This document shows, piece by piece, positions 1-8,874 of a stretch of DNA of 64,000 nucleotides. The stretch is from Streptomyces sp. NBC_00448 (GTDB lineage Bacteria; Actinomycetota; Actinomycetes; Streptomycetales; Streptomycetaceae). The notes beneath the pieces are model-generated. The model did not search any database and was not told the origin of the DNA. It saw nothing but the letters and a program-made list of their open reading frames with translations. Positions within the stretch are counted from its first letter, which is position 1; each line of letters starts with the position of its first letter. Where the stretch lies: assembly GCF_036014115.1 (NCBI RefSeq), contig NZ_CP107913.1:620001-684000 (forward strand), in the 5' to 3' direction. A program made the position numbers and the translations under genes.

Positions 1-75
1 CCCGCAGGCCACGGCGGTCAGGAGGAGGGAGGCCGCCAGGCAGGCGGCCGAGAGGGAAGGGGTGTGCCTGGTCAT
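1..75 (-). CDS. Partial lipoprotein, N-terminus only
   Basis: The visible 25 codons begin MTRHTPSLSAACLAAS and end LLTAVACG. This is a bacterial lipoprotein signal peptide: a positive start, a hydrophobic core and a lipobox with the cysteine (C24) that would be lipidated. The gene runs off the left edge, so the mature protein is unseen. It lies downstream of, and collinear with, a GntR regulator. That arrangement is common for the solute-binding protein of an ABC importer, but the substrate and even that role are inference. The roughly 220 bases between the two genes are AT-richer than their surroundings and probably hold the promoter. Confidence 0.6.
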   Translation of the reverse strand, partial: MTRHTPSLSAACLAASLLLTAVACG

Positions 76-295
76 GATGTGCCACTCCGTTGTGGATACG
101 AGGACCTGCATCACGCGATGTGGCACGTAACATAGTAATGTGAAATTGCACCTACAAGGATTCGTCACTACCGTTACCGAGCTGTGCCCTGGGTCCCGCT
201 CAGGGGCGGGCGGAAGCCCGAACGGCTCTCCGTGGAGGAGGAGTTGAATACCCGTCAGGGTGCCGGTTCAGGCCGCCCGTCAATCAGGCGGACCG

Positions 296-1000
296 TCAGC
301 TCGTGCCGCGATCGAGCCCGGCGGACGGGGCCCCCTCCGGGGCGTCGGCCCACAGGGAGCGGACGTTGCCGAGGTGGCGCCGCATGCACGCCTGCGCGCC
401 CTCGACGTCCCCGGCGCGCATGAGGTCGAGCAGTTCGAGGTGCTCCTCGGCGGACTCCACCAGGCGGCCCTTCGCGTCCAGCGCGGTGAGCCCGTACAGC
501 CGCGAGCGCTTGCGGAGGTCGCCCACCACCTGGACGAGGTGGGCGTTACCGGCAAGGCCCAGCAACCCGAGGTGGAAGCGCCGGTCCGCCTCCAGATACG
601 CGATCAGGTCATGCCGCCGGGCACCCTGGACGACCTCCTCGGCCAGCGGGCGCAGCGCCTCCAACTGCTCGGCGCCGGCCACGGCCGTGACACGTCCGAT
701 CGTCGGAACCTCGATCAGCTCGCGGATCTCGGTGTACTCGTCCAGTTCCCGCTCGGTGACCTCCGTGATCCGGAAACCCTTGTTCCGCACCGCCTCGACC
801 AGCCCCTCCCGGGCCAGATCGAGCATCGCCTCCCGCACCGGCGTGGCCGACACCCCGAGATCAGCGGCGAGGGTGGGCGCGGAATACACCACACCAGGCC
901 GCAGCTCCCCCGCGACGAGAGCGGCACGCAGAGCGTTGGCCACCTGGTCGCGCAGGTTCTCCCGCACCGGAATGGCACTGCGAGACGACAGATGGGCCAT
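296..1000 (-). CDS. GntR/FCD-family transcriptional regulator
   Basis: A 234-residue DNA-binding regulator. The N-terminal winged helix (about residues 10-75) contains LAADLGVSATPVREAM, the recognition-helix signature of GntR proteins. The C-terminal all-helical FCD ligand-binding domain carries the D/H metal-site pattern, seen at EADRRFHLGLL and later EEHLELLDLM. The ATG is chosen because GGAGG sits about eight bases ahead; an in-frame GTG six codons upstream lies inside that ribosome-binding site. FCD regulators usually respond to small organic acids or sugar acids. The lipoprotein gene downstream is the likely target; this is inferred from position only. Confidence 0.9.
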   Translation of the reverse strand: MAHLSSRSAIPVRENLRDQVANALRAALVAGELRPGVVYSAPTLAADLGVSATPVREAMLDLAREGLVEAVRNKGFRITEVTERELDEYTEIRELIEVPTIGRVTAVAGAEQLEALRPLAEEVVQGARRHDLIAYLEADRRFHLGLLGLAGNAHLVQVVGDLRKRSRLYGLTALDAKGRLVESAEEHLELLDLMRAGDVEGAQACMRRHLGNVRSLWADAPEGAPSAGLDRGTS

Positions 1001-1096
1001 GATCGATCCTCCAGACACATGTGGTGACCAGCATAGAATGTCACGTTGTCCGAAAGTGGTCTCCGGCGAGAGATCCCGCGGTCAGGGGACGGCGGT

Positions 1097-1213
1097 TCAC
1101 GGGGTGGCCCAGCGCTGGTTGGCGCCGTTGAGCGTCGCGTCGCCCCAACCGGCCGGCAGTGTCGGCCGGAAGGTGGTGCCGCCGGTGCCGAAGTCAGCGT
1201 TCGTGGAAACGCG
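1097..1213 (-). pseudogene. Possible C-terminal protein fragment
   Basis: Reverse-strand reading gives about 38 codons with strongly actinomycete codon use (mostly G or C at third positions). They include NADFGTGGTTFRP and GWGDATLNGANQRWATP before a TGA. The ending resembles the QxW tail of a secreted carbohydrate-binding module. There is no start codon or ribosome site for it. It lies past the GH59 terminator in the same frame as GH59. It looks like debris of a former secreted protein, but it is too short to identify. Confidence 0.3.
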
Positions 1214-1265
1214 GCGCACGCGCCGGGGCTGTGTGTCGCCGGGAGGAGAAGTCGGCTGGCGGCGG

Positions 1266-1299
1266 CCCGGGCGGACGCCACGACGGGTGTCCGCCCGGG
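1266..1299 (-). terminator. Hairpin after the GH59 gene
   Basis: A perfect 11-base-pair stem (CCCGGGCGGAC with GTCCGCCCGGG) closes a 12-base loop, 16 bases past the GH59 stop. No T-run follows, which is usual for actinomycete terminators. Confidence 0.65.
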
Positions 1300-1315
1300 T
1301 CGGTTCAGGCAGGGA

Positions 1316-3715
1316 TCAGGAAGTGGGGACGGTCCAGCGCTGGTTGTCGCCGGTGTTGCAGTCCCAGATCTCCAGCTGGGTGCCGTCGGTGGTGCCGGCG
1401 TTCGGGACGTCGAGGCAGCGGCCGGACTGGGGGTTGACCAGTGCTCCGGTCGAGGAGGTGTACGTCCATTTCTGGTTGTTGCCGCCGTTGCAGTCCCACA
1501 GCTCGATGAGGGTGCCGTTGGCGGTACCGCCGTTTCCGGTGACCTCGACGCACTTGCCGAGGACCTTCAGGGTGCCGTCGGTTCCGACGGTGACCTGCTG
1601 GGCGGCGGAGTTGTTGCACGTCCAGATCTGGATCTTGTTGCCGTTGGTGGTCGAACCCGTGTCGTCGTCCAGGCACTTGCCGCCGTTGGCCGACACGACC
1701 GCACCGGTGCCGCCCGGGGTGCCGACCGGGCCTCCGCCGGTACCGGGGGTGATGTCGAGGTTGTCGAACTGGTCGGTGCGGTAGCCCTGGATGCCCAGGC
1801 CGGCCTGTCCGCTGGAGAAGGACGTGTCGGTCACGGAGCCGAACTGGTTGCCGTCGAGCTTGGCGCTGATCTGGCTGTCCTGGAAGGTGAAGGACAGGTT
1901 GTGCCAGGTGCCGGTGCCCAGTGCGGTGGTGGTGCCGGTGGCCAGGGTGTGGTTGGAGCCGTCGGTGTACATCTTCTCGATCCACCACTGGCCGGTGTCA
2001 CGGATGCGCAGGTAGTACGCGTTCATGTGCGACTGCGGCCGCTGCTGGGTGTTGGCCCGGCCGATCAGCTCGGTGGTGCCGGCACTGCGCAGGTAGACGT
2101 CCGAGCTGACGGTGTAGTTCGTCCAGGTCGGGTCGCCGATCAGCGCGTACGAGTCGGAGTCGTCCTGCCACTCGATCGGCTTGACCGGGGCCATCTGCTG
2201 CACGCACTGACCCGTGCGGCCGGAGCAGGGCTGGACCTCGAACGAGCCCTGCATGTCCGAGAGGTACTTCGCCTCGGTGCCGCCGGCATCGTTGTCGTAG
2301 GTGTCGGAGTAGGGCAGCGCGAGAGCGTGGTCGGCGGGGGCGGTGGCGCTGCCCTTGCCGCCGCCGGCCAGGGTGGTGACGGTGTAGACGTAACCGGGCT
2401 GCATGGTCAGCGAGTACGAGCCGCCCGAGGGGGTGATGTCCTGGGTGTGGACGAAGGACGTCGCATCGCTCGGGCTGTTGACGTCGGTCGCCCACACGTG
2501 CACGGTTCCGGTGGACAGGCCGCCCTGGACGTGGAAGTTCACGGTCTGCGAGGAGGTGGAGGTGGTGGTCTCGGCGATGGTGGAGTAGTCCGAGGTGGTG
2601 TCGGACTTCACCGTCACGTACGTGCCGTTGTTCTCGCTCCCGCCGAGGTAGCCCGACGCGGAGTCGATGAACTTCCAGCCCGGCTGGGTGAACTGGGTGA
2701 CCTGCGCGGTGGCCCAGGTGCTGGCGCCGATCGTGTAGTGCCCCGACCACGGCGAGCCGGCAGTGGCCAGGCCCACGGTGTCGTACGGCAGGTTGGGGTA
2801 GATCGCGGCGATCAGCGGCCAGTTGAAGTAGCTGGTCATCTTCGCGTCGATGTACCCGCGGGTGATCGCCCGGATCAGCGCCGGGGCGCCGGTGTTCATG
2901 TCCTGCGAGCCGTTCTCGCTGTCCCACAGCGGCTTGCCGTTGTTCTGCGCGGTCGTGGTGGACGAGCAGGACGTGGCGTCACCGCCGTCACCGCCGTTGC
3001 ACGAATAGTGCGCGCCGATGATCGAGACGGCGTTGTTGAACGCGGAGTTGGACGCCATGTCGTCGGCCACGCCCCAGCCGCTGTCGTCGGCGACGAGCTT
3101 CACTCCCGAGTAACCGGCGTTGTCCAGCGCCGACCGCAGCTGGATGTACCAGTTCGCGTCGTGACCGCGCTCGTTCCAGCCGCCCAGGTAGCTGATCGTC
3201 AGGCCGTGCTGCTTGGCGCAGCCCAGCCACGAGATCAGGTAGTTGATGGTGTCGGTGGACCAGAATCCGCCGCTGATCCACCCGGGCGCGGCCCAGGCCA
3301 GTCCGTACAGGCCGATGTTCGGATTGCGCTTCACCGCCTGTTCCGCGAGCCAGAACTCGTAACCCGCGTCGCAGTTGACCGTGCCCTTGCTGTGCTCGAT
3401 CGACGGCTCCGAGCCGTCCGTGGAGTTGGCGTCACCGCCGATCTCCAGCTTCAGCAACTGGAGGTTCGCGCCGTAGCCCGGCTTGAACATGTAGTCGAGG
3501 ATCTGCGACTGCTGGGCGGCCGGATAGTCCGTCAGCAGACGGGAGTTGCCGCCACCGCCACTGATCGCGCCGATCCCGTCGAACGTCCTACCACCCTGGG
3601 ACCCGTCCACCGTGATGGTGGTCGTGGCCGCCTGCGCCGGAGCGACAGCGACAGCGAGAAGAGCGGCAAGGAGCGCAAGCACCCACAGGGGGGTAAGTCT
3701 CCGTAGTCGTGACAT
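1316..3715 (-). CDS. Secreted GH59 galactocerebrosidase-like enzyme with RICIN domain
   Basis: A 799-residue secreted glycosidase. A signal peptide covers about residues 1-30 (cleavage near PAQA/ATT). The GH59 barrel then closely follows vertebrate galactosylceramidase: FDGIGAISGGG, QILDYMFKPGYGANL, LKLEIGGD, GYMTS-like IDAKMTSYFNWPL and TQFTQPGW. By that alignment the acid/base is E182 in GWNERGHD and the nucleophile E267 in WDSENG. A beta-sandwich follows. Residues about 672-799 form a RICIN trefoil with three QxW-type repeats, a likely galactose/mannose anchor. Family activity is release of beta-linked galactose; whether the substrate is a glycolipid or a plant or fungal glycan is unknown. 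The start is the ATG directly before the signal peptide; an upstream in-frame extension is not protein-like. LacI-type operators lie upstream. Confidence 0.9.
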   Translation of the reverse strand: MSRLRRLTPLWVLALLAALLAVAVAPAQAATTTITVDGSQGGRTFDGIGAISGGGGNSRLLTDYPAAQQSQILDYMFKPGYGANLQLLKLEIGGDANSTDGSEPSIEHSKGTVNCDAGYEFWLAEQAVKRNPNIGLYGLAWAAPGWISGGFWSTDTINYLISWLGCAKQHGLTISYLGGWNERGHDANWYIQLRSALDNAGYSGVKLVADDSGWGVADDMASNSAFNNAVSIIGAHYSCNGGDGGDATSCSSTTTAQNNGKPLWDSENGSQDMNTGAPALIRAITRGYIDAKMTSYFNWPLIAAIYPNLPYDTVGLATAGSPWSGHYTIGASTWATAQVTQFTQPGWKFIDSASGYLGGSENNGTYVTVKSDTTSDYSTIAETTTSTSSQTVNFHVQGGLSTGTVHVWATDVNSPSDATSFVHTQDITPSGGSYSLTMQPGYVYTVTTLAGGGKGSATAPADHALALPYSDTYDNDAGGTEAKYLSDMQGSFEVQPCSGRTGQCVQQMAPVKPIEWQDDSDSYALIGDPTWTNYTVSSDVYLRSAGTTELIGRANTQQRPQSHMNAYYLRIRDTGQWWIEKMYTDGSNHTLATGTTTALGTGTWHNLSFTFQDSQISAKLDGNQFGSVTDTSFSSGQAGLGIQGYRTDQFDNLDITPGTGGGPVGTPGGTGAVVSANGGKCLDDDTGSTTNGNKIQIWTCNNSAAQQVTVGTDGTLKVLGKCVEVTGNGGTANGTLIELWDCNGGNNQKWTYTSSTGALVNPQSGRCLDVPNAGTTDGTQLEIWDCNTGDNQRWTVPTS

Positions 3716-3878
3716 GAGTGACAACCTTTGCTGGTGGGAATCGCGCGGAGTGTGCTGTCGTGTTCGTTTGCCGGCCAAGGCCTCTGACGAGTGGACAGAA
3801 ACGAACAGCCGGCGTCGCACCCACCTGCGCGGGGCGACCGCAGGGCCACCTCGACGACTTTCCGACCGAGCGCCCTGA

Positions 3879-3903
3879 GGCAACGTTGCCTGACAACGTT
3901 GTC
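3879..3903. promoter_or_regulatory. Tandem LacI-type operators
   Basis: Two perfect 12-base palindromes lie side by side with one base between: GGCAACGTTGCC and GACAACGTTGTC. The centred CG and the AACGTT core are the hallmark of LacI/GalR-family operators. They lie about 165 bases upstream of the GH59 start. The same second 12-mer recurs inside the GH92 gene. No LacI gene is in the window, so the repressor must be elsewhere. Confidence 0.7.
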
Positions 3904-3988
3904 GGACCGACATACGGCACCGCGGGCAGCACGCATGGGAACTCCCTCACTATCCGACCGGTTGCGGTGGGGCGCACTGACGACAAGG

Positions 3989-4002
3989 GGAGAGCGCTCT
4001 CC
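3989..4002. promoter_or_regulatory. 14-base palindrome, CebR-like operator candidate
   Basis: GGAGAGCGCTCTCC is a perfect palindrome. It resembles the CebR box of Streptomyces (a GAGCGCTC core) but differs in the outer bases. It is roughly central in the divergent region, so it could serve either gene. Confidence 0.5.
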
Positions 4003-4422
4003 GAAGCTAGCCAGCGGCCCTCCTCGCGTCAATGGTCTGAACGTATGGTCGGACCGCTTGCCCACCGGCCGCCCGACGCGCCCCTGCGCGATCGCACTCC
4101 CATGACCCTCGGGACGGCTCTACGCCTCGGCGCCCTCCGCCCGATACCCACCCGCTGCCGGTGACCGGTCCGCACCCTCTTGAACTGGGGCGACGAGCCG
4201 CGCGGACGTCCGAGGCGCATCATGCCGCCCCTCGGCGCCGGGGGCTCCCCGGCCCAGTGACAACCGATCACGTTCGAACATCTTTCCTCCGACGTCTGTT
4301 GGGTCATGTTCGCTATTTCGGTCGAGTGCGTTGACAGGCGTTCGGGAACTGCCCTTTGCTGTGCGGGGCTCACCCCCCACCGGTTCAGCAACGCCCGTGC
4401 CGTCTGCACCTGGAGCCGCAAA

Positions 4423-7035
4423 ATGAAACGATGGCGCATCCCCCTGGCGAGCTGCCTCCTCCTTCTCGGGCTCGCCTCCCCCACCACCGCCCATGCCGCA
4501 CCCGCCGCACCCGCGGCGGTGACCGACCCGGCCTCACTGGTCAACCCGTTGCTGGGCACGTCCAACGGGGGCAACACCTTCCCCGGCGCGGACACCCCGT
4601 TCGGGATGGTCTCGTGGAGTCCGGACACGCCCTCGCGTCCGCCCGGCGGCGACTACGCGTACTCCGACAACGTTGTCACGGGCTTCAGCCTCAACCACAT
4701 CTCGGGGCCGGGCTGCGGTGCGATGGGCGACATCCCGGTCCTGCCGACCACCGGAAACGTTGACGGCAACGCGACCGTCGGCTTCAGCCACAGCAACGAG
4801 TCGGCGAGCGCGGGCGCGTACTCGGTCGATCTCGACAACGGGGTCGACACCGAGCTGACGGCCACCGCCCGCTCGGGCATGGCGCGATTCACGTTCCCCG
4901 CCACCACGCAGGCCAACCTGCTGTTCAAGCTGAACGCGGACAAGGCCGCCGACCTGCACTTCAACAAGGTGAGCAGCACCGAGGTCAGCGGCTCGATCGA
5001 CGCGGGCCTGTTCTGCGCCTCCGCCCCGTCCTACACCGCGTACTTCGACATGGTCTTCGACCAGCCGTACACCTCCAGCGGCACCTTCGACGGCGGCGAC
5101 TCCCTGACGTTCGACACCAGCGGCAACCACGTGGTGCAGGCCAAGGTCGGCCTGTCGTACGTCTCGATCGCCGGCGCGACGGCCAACCGGGTTGCCGAGA
5201 ACGGTGGTTGGGACTTCGACGGCACCCGCACCGCCGCGCACGACGCCTGGAACGACGTGCTGGGCAAGGTCGCGATCACCGGCGGCACCAGCGACCAGCG
5301 ACAAGTCTTCTACACCTCGCTGTACCACTCGCTGCTGCACCCGAACCTGCTCAGCGACAGCGACGGCAAGTACTGGGGCTTCGATCACCAGGTGCACACC
5401 GTCTCCGGCAACCAGAAGGCCCAGTACGGCACCTACTCCGGCTGGGACATCTACCGCACCCAGGCCCAGCTGGAAGCCCTCGTCGCGCCCCAACAGGCAA
5501 GCGACAGCGCGCAGTCACTCGTGAACGACTACGCGCAGAACGGCGCCTTCCCCAAGTGGTCGCTGAACTCGGCCGAGACGCAGGTCATGAACGGTGATCC
5601 GGGACCTGCCATCATCGCCGACTACTACGCCTTCGGGGCCCGTGACTTCGACACCTCCGCGGCGCTGGCGGACATGATCAAGGAGGGCACCACCACCAAC
5701 CCGATCCGGATGGGCCTGGACCTCCAGACCACGTACGGCTACCTGCCGTCCGACGGGTCCTACCCCAAGGACTTCTACGGCTCGGCCGCCACCTTGCTGG
5801 AGTACAGCGCGCAGGACTTCGCCACCTCCGCGTTCGCCACGTCGCTGGGTGACACCACGACCGCCTCGCAGTTCGCCAACCGGGCGCAGGACTGGAAGAA
5901 CATCTTCAACCCGTCCAGCGGCTTCATCCAGCCCAGGCAGACCGACGGGTCCTGGAAGGGCGGCTTCGACCCGACCAGCAGCGACCAGTTCGTGGAGGGC
6001 ACGTCCTGGCAGTACACCGGCGCCGTCCCGCACAACATCGCCGGACTGGCGAGCGCCATGGGCGGCAACGCGAAGCTCGCCTCCTACCTCGACAGCGTGC
6101 TGTCCGACTTCCACGGCTCCGGCGGCTCACACGCCGACCTCGGCAACGAGCCGTCCATCGAACTGCCCTGGGAGTACGACTACGTCGGCCAGCCGTGGAA
6201 GACGCAAGCGGTCGTCCGCAAGGTCCAGGACCAGCTCTGGCCCGACGACCCGGCCGACTGGGGCGTCGGCAACGACGACCTCGGCACCATGAGCGCCTGG
6301 TACGTCTTCTCCGCGATGGGTTTCTACCCCGAGACCCCGGGCACCTCCGACCTCGCCCTGGGCAGCCCGCTGTTCACCGACGTGGACGTCACCCTCGGCA
6401 ACGGCAGCCACCTGGTGGTCAACGCGCCGGCCGCCGCCGACAGCGCCCCCTACGTGCAGAGCGCCACCTTCAACGGCGCCGACTGGAACAACGCCTACCT
6501 GCCCGAGTCCTTCGCCGCCGACGGCGGCACCCTCGACCTCATCCTCGGCACCACCGCCGACACCAACTGGGCCACCGCCGTCGGTTCGGCCCCACCCTCC
6601 TACAACGGCGACGGCGGCGCCAAGCCGCCCGGGCCCGCCGGCCACACCGGACTGGTCACCACGGACAACGCCGGCAAGTGCCTGGACGACAACACCGGTT
6701 CGACCACCAACGGCAACAAGATCCAGATCTGGACCTGCAACAACTCCACCGCCCAGCAGGTCACCGTCAACAGCGACAGCACGCTCCAGATGCTGGGCAA
6801 GTGCGTGGAGGTCACCGGCAACGGGGGCACCACCAACGGCACCCTCATCGAACTGTGGGACTGCAACGGCGGCAACAACCAGAAGTGGACCTACGACTCG
6901 GGCACCAAGGCCCTGGTCAACCCCCAGTCCGGCCGCTGCCTCGACGTCCCGAACGCCGGCACCACCGACGGCACCCAGCTGGAGATCTGGGACTGCAACG
7001 GCGGCGACAACCAGCGCTGGAACATCCCCTCCTGA
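4423..7035 (+). CDS. Secreted GH92 alpha-mannosidase with RICIN domain
   Basis: An 870-residue secreted exo-alpha-mannosidase of the calcium-dependent GH92 family, which trims mannose from yeast-type mannan or N-glycans. The signal peptide covers about residues 1-25. GH92 motifs follow in order: FPGADTPFGMVSWSPDT, FSLNHISGPGCGAMGD, WDIYRTQAQ, EGTSWQY (E525), GNEPSIELPWEYDYVG and GNDDLGTMSAWYVF (D618/D619). The EG..WQY glutamate and the GNDD aspartates are likely catalytic. A RICIN trefoil (about 742-870) is nearly identical to that of GH59. The ATG is chosen because GGAG lies seven bases upstream and the signal peptide starts there. It is followed by the GH76 gene, its natural partner. Confidence 0.92.
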   Translation: MKRWRIPLASCLLLLGLASPTTAHAAPAAPAAVTDPASLVNPLLGTSNGGNTFPGADTPFGMVSWSPDTPSRPPGGDYAYSDNVVTGFSLNHISGPGCGAMGDIPVLPTTGNVDGNATVGFSHSNESASAGAYSVDLDNGVDTELTATARSGMARFTFPATTQANLLFKLNADKAADLHFNKVSSTEVSGSIDAGLFCASAPSYTAYFDMVFDQPYTSSGTFDGGDSLTFDTSGNHVVQAKVGLSYVSIAGATANRVAENGGWDFDGTRTAAHDAWNDVLGKVAITGGTSDQRQVFYTSLYHSLLHPNLLSDSDGKYWGFDHQVHTVSGNQKAQYGTYSGWDIYRTQAQLEALVAPQQASDSAQSLVNDYAQNGAFPKWSLNSAETQVMNGDPGPAIIADYYAFGARDFDTSAALADMIKEGTTTNPIRMGLDLQTTYGYLPSDGSYPKDFYGSAATLLEYSAQDFATSAFATSLGDTTTASQFANRAQDWKNIFNPSSGFIQPRQTDGSWKGGFDPTSSDQFVEGTSWQYTGAVPHNIAGLASAMGGNAKLASYLDSVLSDFHGSGGSHADLGNEPSIELPWEYDYVGQPWKTQAVVRKVQDQLWPDDPADWGVGNDDLGTMSAWYVFSAMGFYPETPGTSDLALGSPLFTDVDVTLGNGSHLVVNAPAAADSAPYVQSATFNGADWNNAYLPESFAADGGTLDLILGTTADTNWATAVGSAPPSYNGDGGAKPPGPAGHTGLVTTDNAGKCLDDNTGSTTNGNKIQIWTCNNSTAQQVTVNSDSTLQMLGKCVEVTGNGGTTNGTLIELWDCNGGNNQKWTYDSGTKALVNPQSGRCLDVPNAGTTDGTQLEIWDCNGGDNQRWNIPS
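4666..4677. promoter_or_regulatory. Intragenic LacI-type operator copy
   Basis: GACAACGTTGTC, identical to the second intergenic palindrome, lies about 80 codons into the GH92 gene. It falls where the protein reads YSDNVVTG, so it is compatible with coding. An imperfect relative (GGAAACGTTGAC) follows at 4753. An internal operator could allow repressor looping with the upstream pair. Confidence 0.5.
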
Positions 7036-7056
7036 CCACGGCGCCTCCCCCTCTTC

Positions 7057-7092
7057 GTGCGGTGGCCTCCCCCGATCGGGAGGCCGCCGCAC
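7057..7092 (+). terminator. Hairpin between GH92 and GH76
   Basis: A 15-base-pair stem with one G-T wobble (GTGCGGTGGCCTCCC against GGGAGGCCGCCGCAC) and a six-base loop, 22 bases after the GH92 stop. It probably limits readthrough into GH76 or sets the ratio of the two transcripts. Confidence 0.65.
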
Positions 7093-7129
7093 GGACCGAT
7101 AACACCCCCCACAAGAAGTGGAACCAACG

Positions 7130-8581
7130 ATGGACACATCCACACTCAGCAGATGGGCCGCACGGGTGATGGTCGCCCTGCTCGGCCTGCTGCTGCTGAT
7201 CCCCCACACCATCAGCGCGCACGCCGCGCCGACCCCGGCGGCCGGCAGCGTCGGGGTCCTGATGCAGTCGTACGACGCGGACGACGGCCGGATCGACGGC
7301 AACGGCTGGTGGACCGCTGCGGTGTCGCTGAGCACCGTGATGACGTACGAACAGGCCACCGGTGACCGGCAGTACGACTACGCCATCTCCGGTGCCTTCG
7401 CGAAGAACAGCAACTTCACCAACGACTACATCGACGACACCGGCTGGTGGACCCTGGTGTGGCTCCAGGCCTACGACCTCACCGGCAACACCGACTACCT
7501 CGACATGGCCAGGACCACCACCGACTACATGCACGACTACTGGGACTCCACCTGCGGCGGCGGCGTCTACTGGAGCACCGCCAAGCAGTACAAGGCCTCG
7601 ATCGCCAACGAGCTCTTCCTCGCCGCCACGGCCGGACTGCACAACCGCATCCCCGGCGACACCACCTACGGGGGCTGGGCGACCGCCGAGTGGAACTGGT
7701 TCAAGGGCTCGGGCCTCATCCAGGGCAATCTGGTCCAGGACGGGCTCAACGTCCCCGACTGCACCTTCAGCACGGCGGACTACAGCTACAACCAGGGCGT
7801 CATCCTGCAGGGGCTGGTCGAGCAGTCCCGCGCCACCGGCGACACCTCGCTGCTGAACACGGCGAACTCGATCGCCACCGCGGCGGTCGCACACTTCAAC
7901 CACAACGGCGTGCTCTACGACGGCTGCGAGCCCGACTGCAGCGGTGACGGCTCGGCGTTCAAGGGCATCTTCGCCCGCTACCTGCGGGCGCTGGCCACCG
8001 CCACCGGCAGCACCCAGTACGACTCGTTCCTCACCACCACGGCCAACTCGATCGTGGCCAACGACACCAACAGTTCCGGCCAGCAGGGCAACTCGTTCAT
8101 CGGTCCGTTCGCCCTGTGGACTCCGACGACGCAGGCGAGCGCGGCCGAGGCCCTGGTCGCGGCCCTCGGCGGAAGCGGTACGACATCACCCGGCTCCGGC
8201 GGCGTCCTGCGCGGACAGCAGTCCTCCCGGTGCGTCGACGTGCCCGACACGAGCCAGACCAACGGTACGCAGGTCGAGTTGTGGGACTGCAACGGCGGTA
8301 CCAACCAGTCCTGGACGTCCGACTCGTCCGGGCGCCTGACCGTCTACGGCGACAAGTGCCTCGACGTCCGCTCGGCGGGAACCGCCGACGGCACCCCGGT
8401 GCAGATCTACGACTGCAACAACACCGGCGCGCAGCAGTGGAGCCTGAACTCGGACGGCACCGTCGTCAACCCCGACTCGGGCAAGTGCCTCGACGCCACC
8501 GGTGCGGGCACCGCCAACGGCACCCTCCTGGAGATCTGGACCTGCAACGAGGGCGCCAACCAGAAGTGGAGCAGGACGTGA
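7130..8581 (+). CDS. Secreted GH76 alpha-1,6-mannanase with RICIN domain
   Basis: A 483-residue secreted endo-acting enzyme of family GH76, which cuts the alpha-1,6-mannan backbone of fungal cell walls. A signal peptide is at about 1-32 (ending SAHA/APT). The (alpha/alpha)6 barrel shows the GH76 catalytic aspartate pair in NDYIDDTGWW (D102, D103), then YWSTAKQYKASIANELFL, YSYNQGV and a late FKGIFARYL. A RICIN domain occupies about 353-483; it is more divergent than the GH59/GH92 pair. An in-frame GTG four codons upstream is possible, but the ATG leaves better space from GTGGA. With GH92 it forms a complete mannan route: endo-cleavage plus exo-trimming. Confidence 0.9.
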   Translation: MDTSTLSRWAARVMVALLGLLLLIPHTISAHAAPTPAAGSVGVLMQSYDADDGRIDGNGWWTAAVSLSTVMTYEQATGDRQYDYAISGAFAKNSNFTNDYIDDTGWWTLVWLQAYDLTGNTDYLDMARTTTDYMHDYWDSTCGGGVYWSTAKQYKASIANELFLAATAGLHNRIPGDTTYGGWATAEWNWFKGSGLIQGNLVQDGLNVPDCTFSTADYSYNQGVILQGLVEQSRATGDTSLLNTANSIATAAVAHFNHNGVLYDGCEPDCSGDGSAFKGIFARYLRALATATGSTQYDSFLTTTANSIVANDTNSSGQQGNSFIGPFALWTPTTQASAAEALVAALGGSGTTSPGSGGVLRGQQSSRCVDVPDTSQTNGTQVELWDCNGGTNQSWTSDSSGRLTVYGDKCLDVRSAGTADGTPVQIYDCNNTGAQQWSLNSDGTVVNPDSGKCLDATGAGTANGTLLEIWTCNEGANQKWSRT

Positions 8582-8624
8582 GGCAGCGCTGAGCCTCCCC
8601 GCCCGGCGCTGCGGCCGGCGGACA

Positions 8625-8657
8625 CCCTCCGGCGAGCACTACCCGCTCGCCGGAGGG
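8625..8657 (+). terminator. Hairpin after GH76
   Basis: A perfect 13-base-pair stem (CCCTCCGGCGAGC with GCTCGCCGGAGGG) and a seven-base loop, about 45 bases past the GH76 stop. It may also act for the leftward DMT gene. Confidence 0.7.
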
Positions 8658-8874
8658 CCACCCTGCTCCGACCACCGTCGGCAAGGGCCGCCGGTCGACG
8701 GACCAGGGGGCCCGGTCGCCGGCGATTGCCGGCCTGCGGCCTGGGGATCGCGCGCACGCCTGGCTCGCCGGAACGGTGTGCGGGCTGCTGACCGGTCGGC
8801 GTCGCACAGGGACGCGCGCGAGGGCACCGACCGGTCAGCGCCACCCGCCGCGAACGCCGCAACGGGGTGCCCGT

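Larger units (their letters stand above)
3716..4422. other. Divergent regulatory region between GH59 and GH92
   Basis: About 700 bases with no convincing gene on either strand. It must hold both promoters. It contains a tandem pair of CG-centred palindromes and a separate 14-base palindrome, listed individually. The part beyond 4003 has no other element I can name, except an 8-base palindrome GTTCGAAC near 4271. Confidence 0.6.

Noticed and set aside
120..165. Palindrome ACAT-AGTA-ATGT as a GntR operator
   Set aside because: Arms of only four bases; too weak to separate from chance in an AT-rich stretch.
1046..3706. Very long open frames opposite the GH59 gene on the + strand
   Set aside because: They are mirror images of a strongly GC-biased real gene; the translation is valine/glycine/arginine-rich and has no motif or ribosome site.
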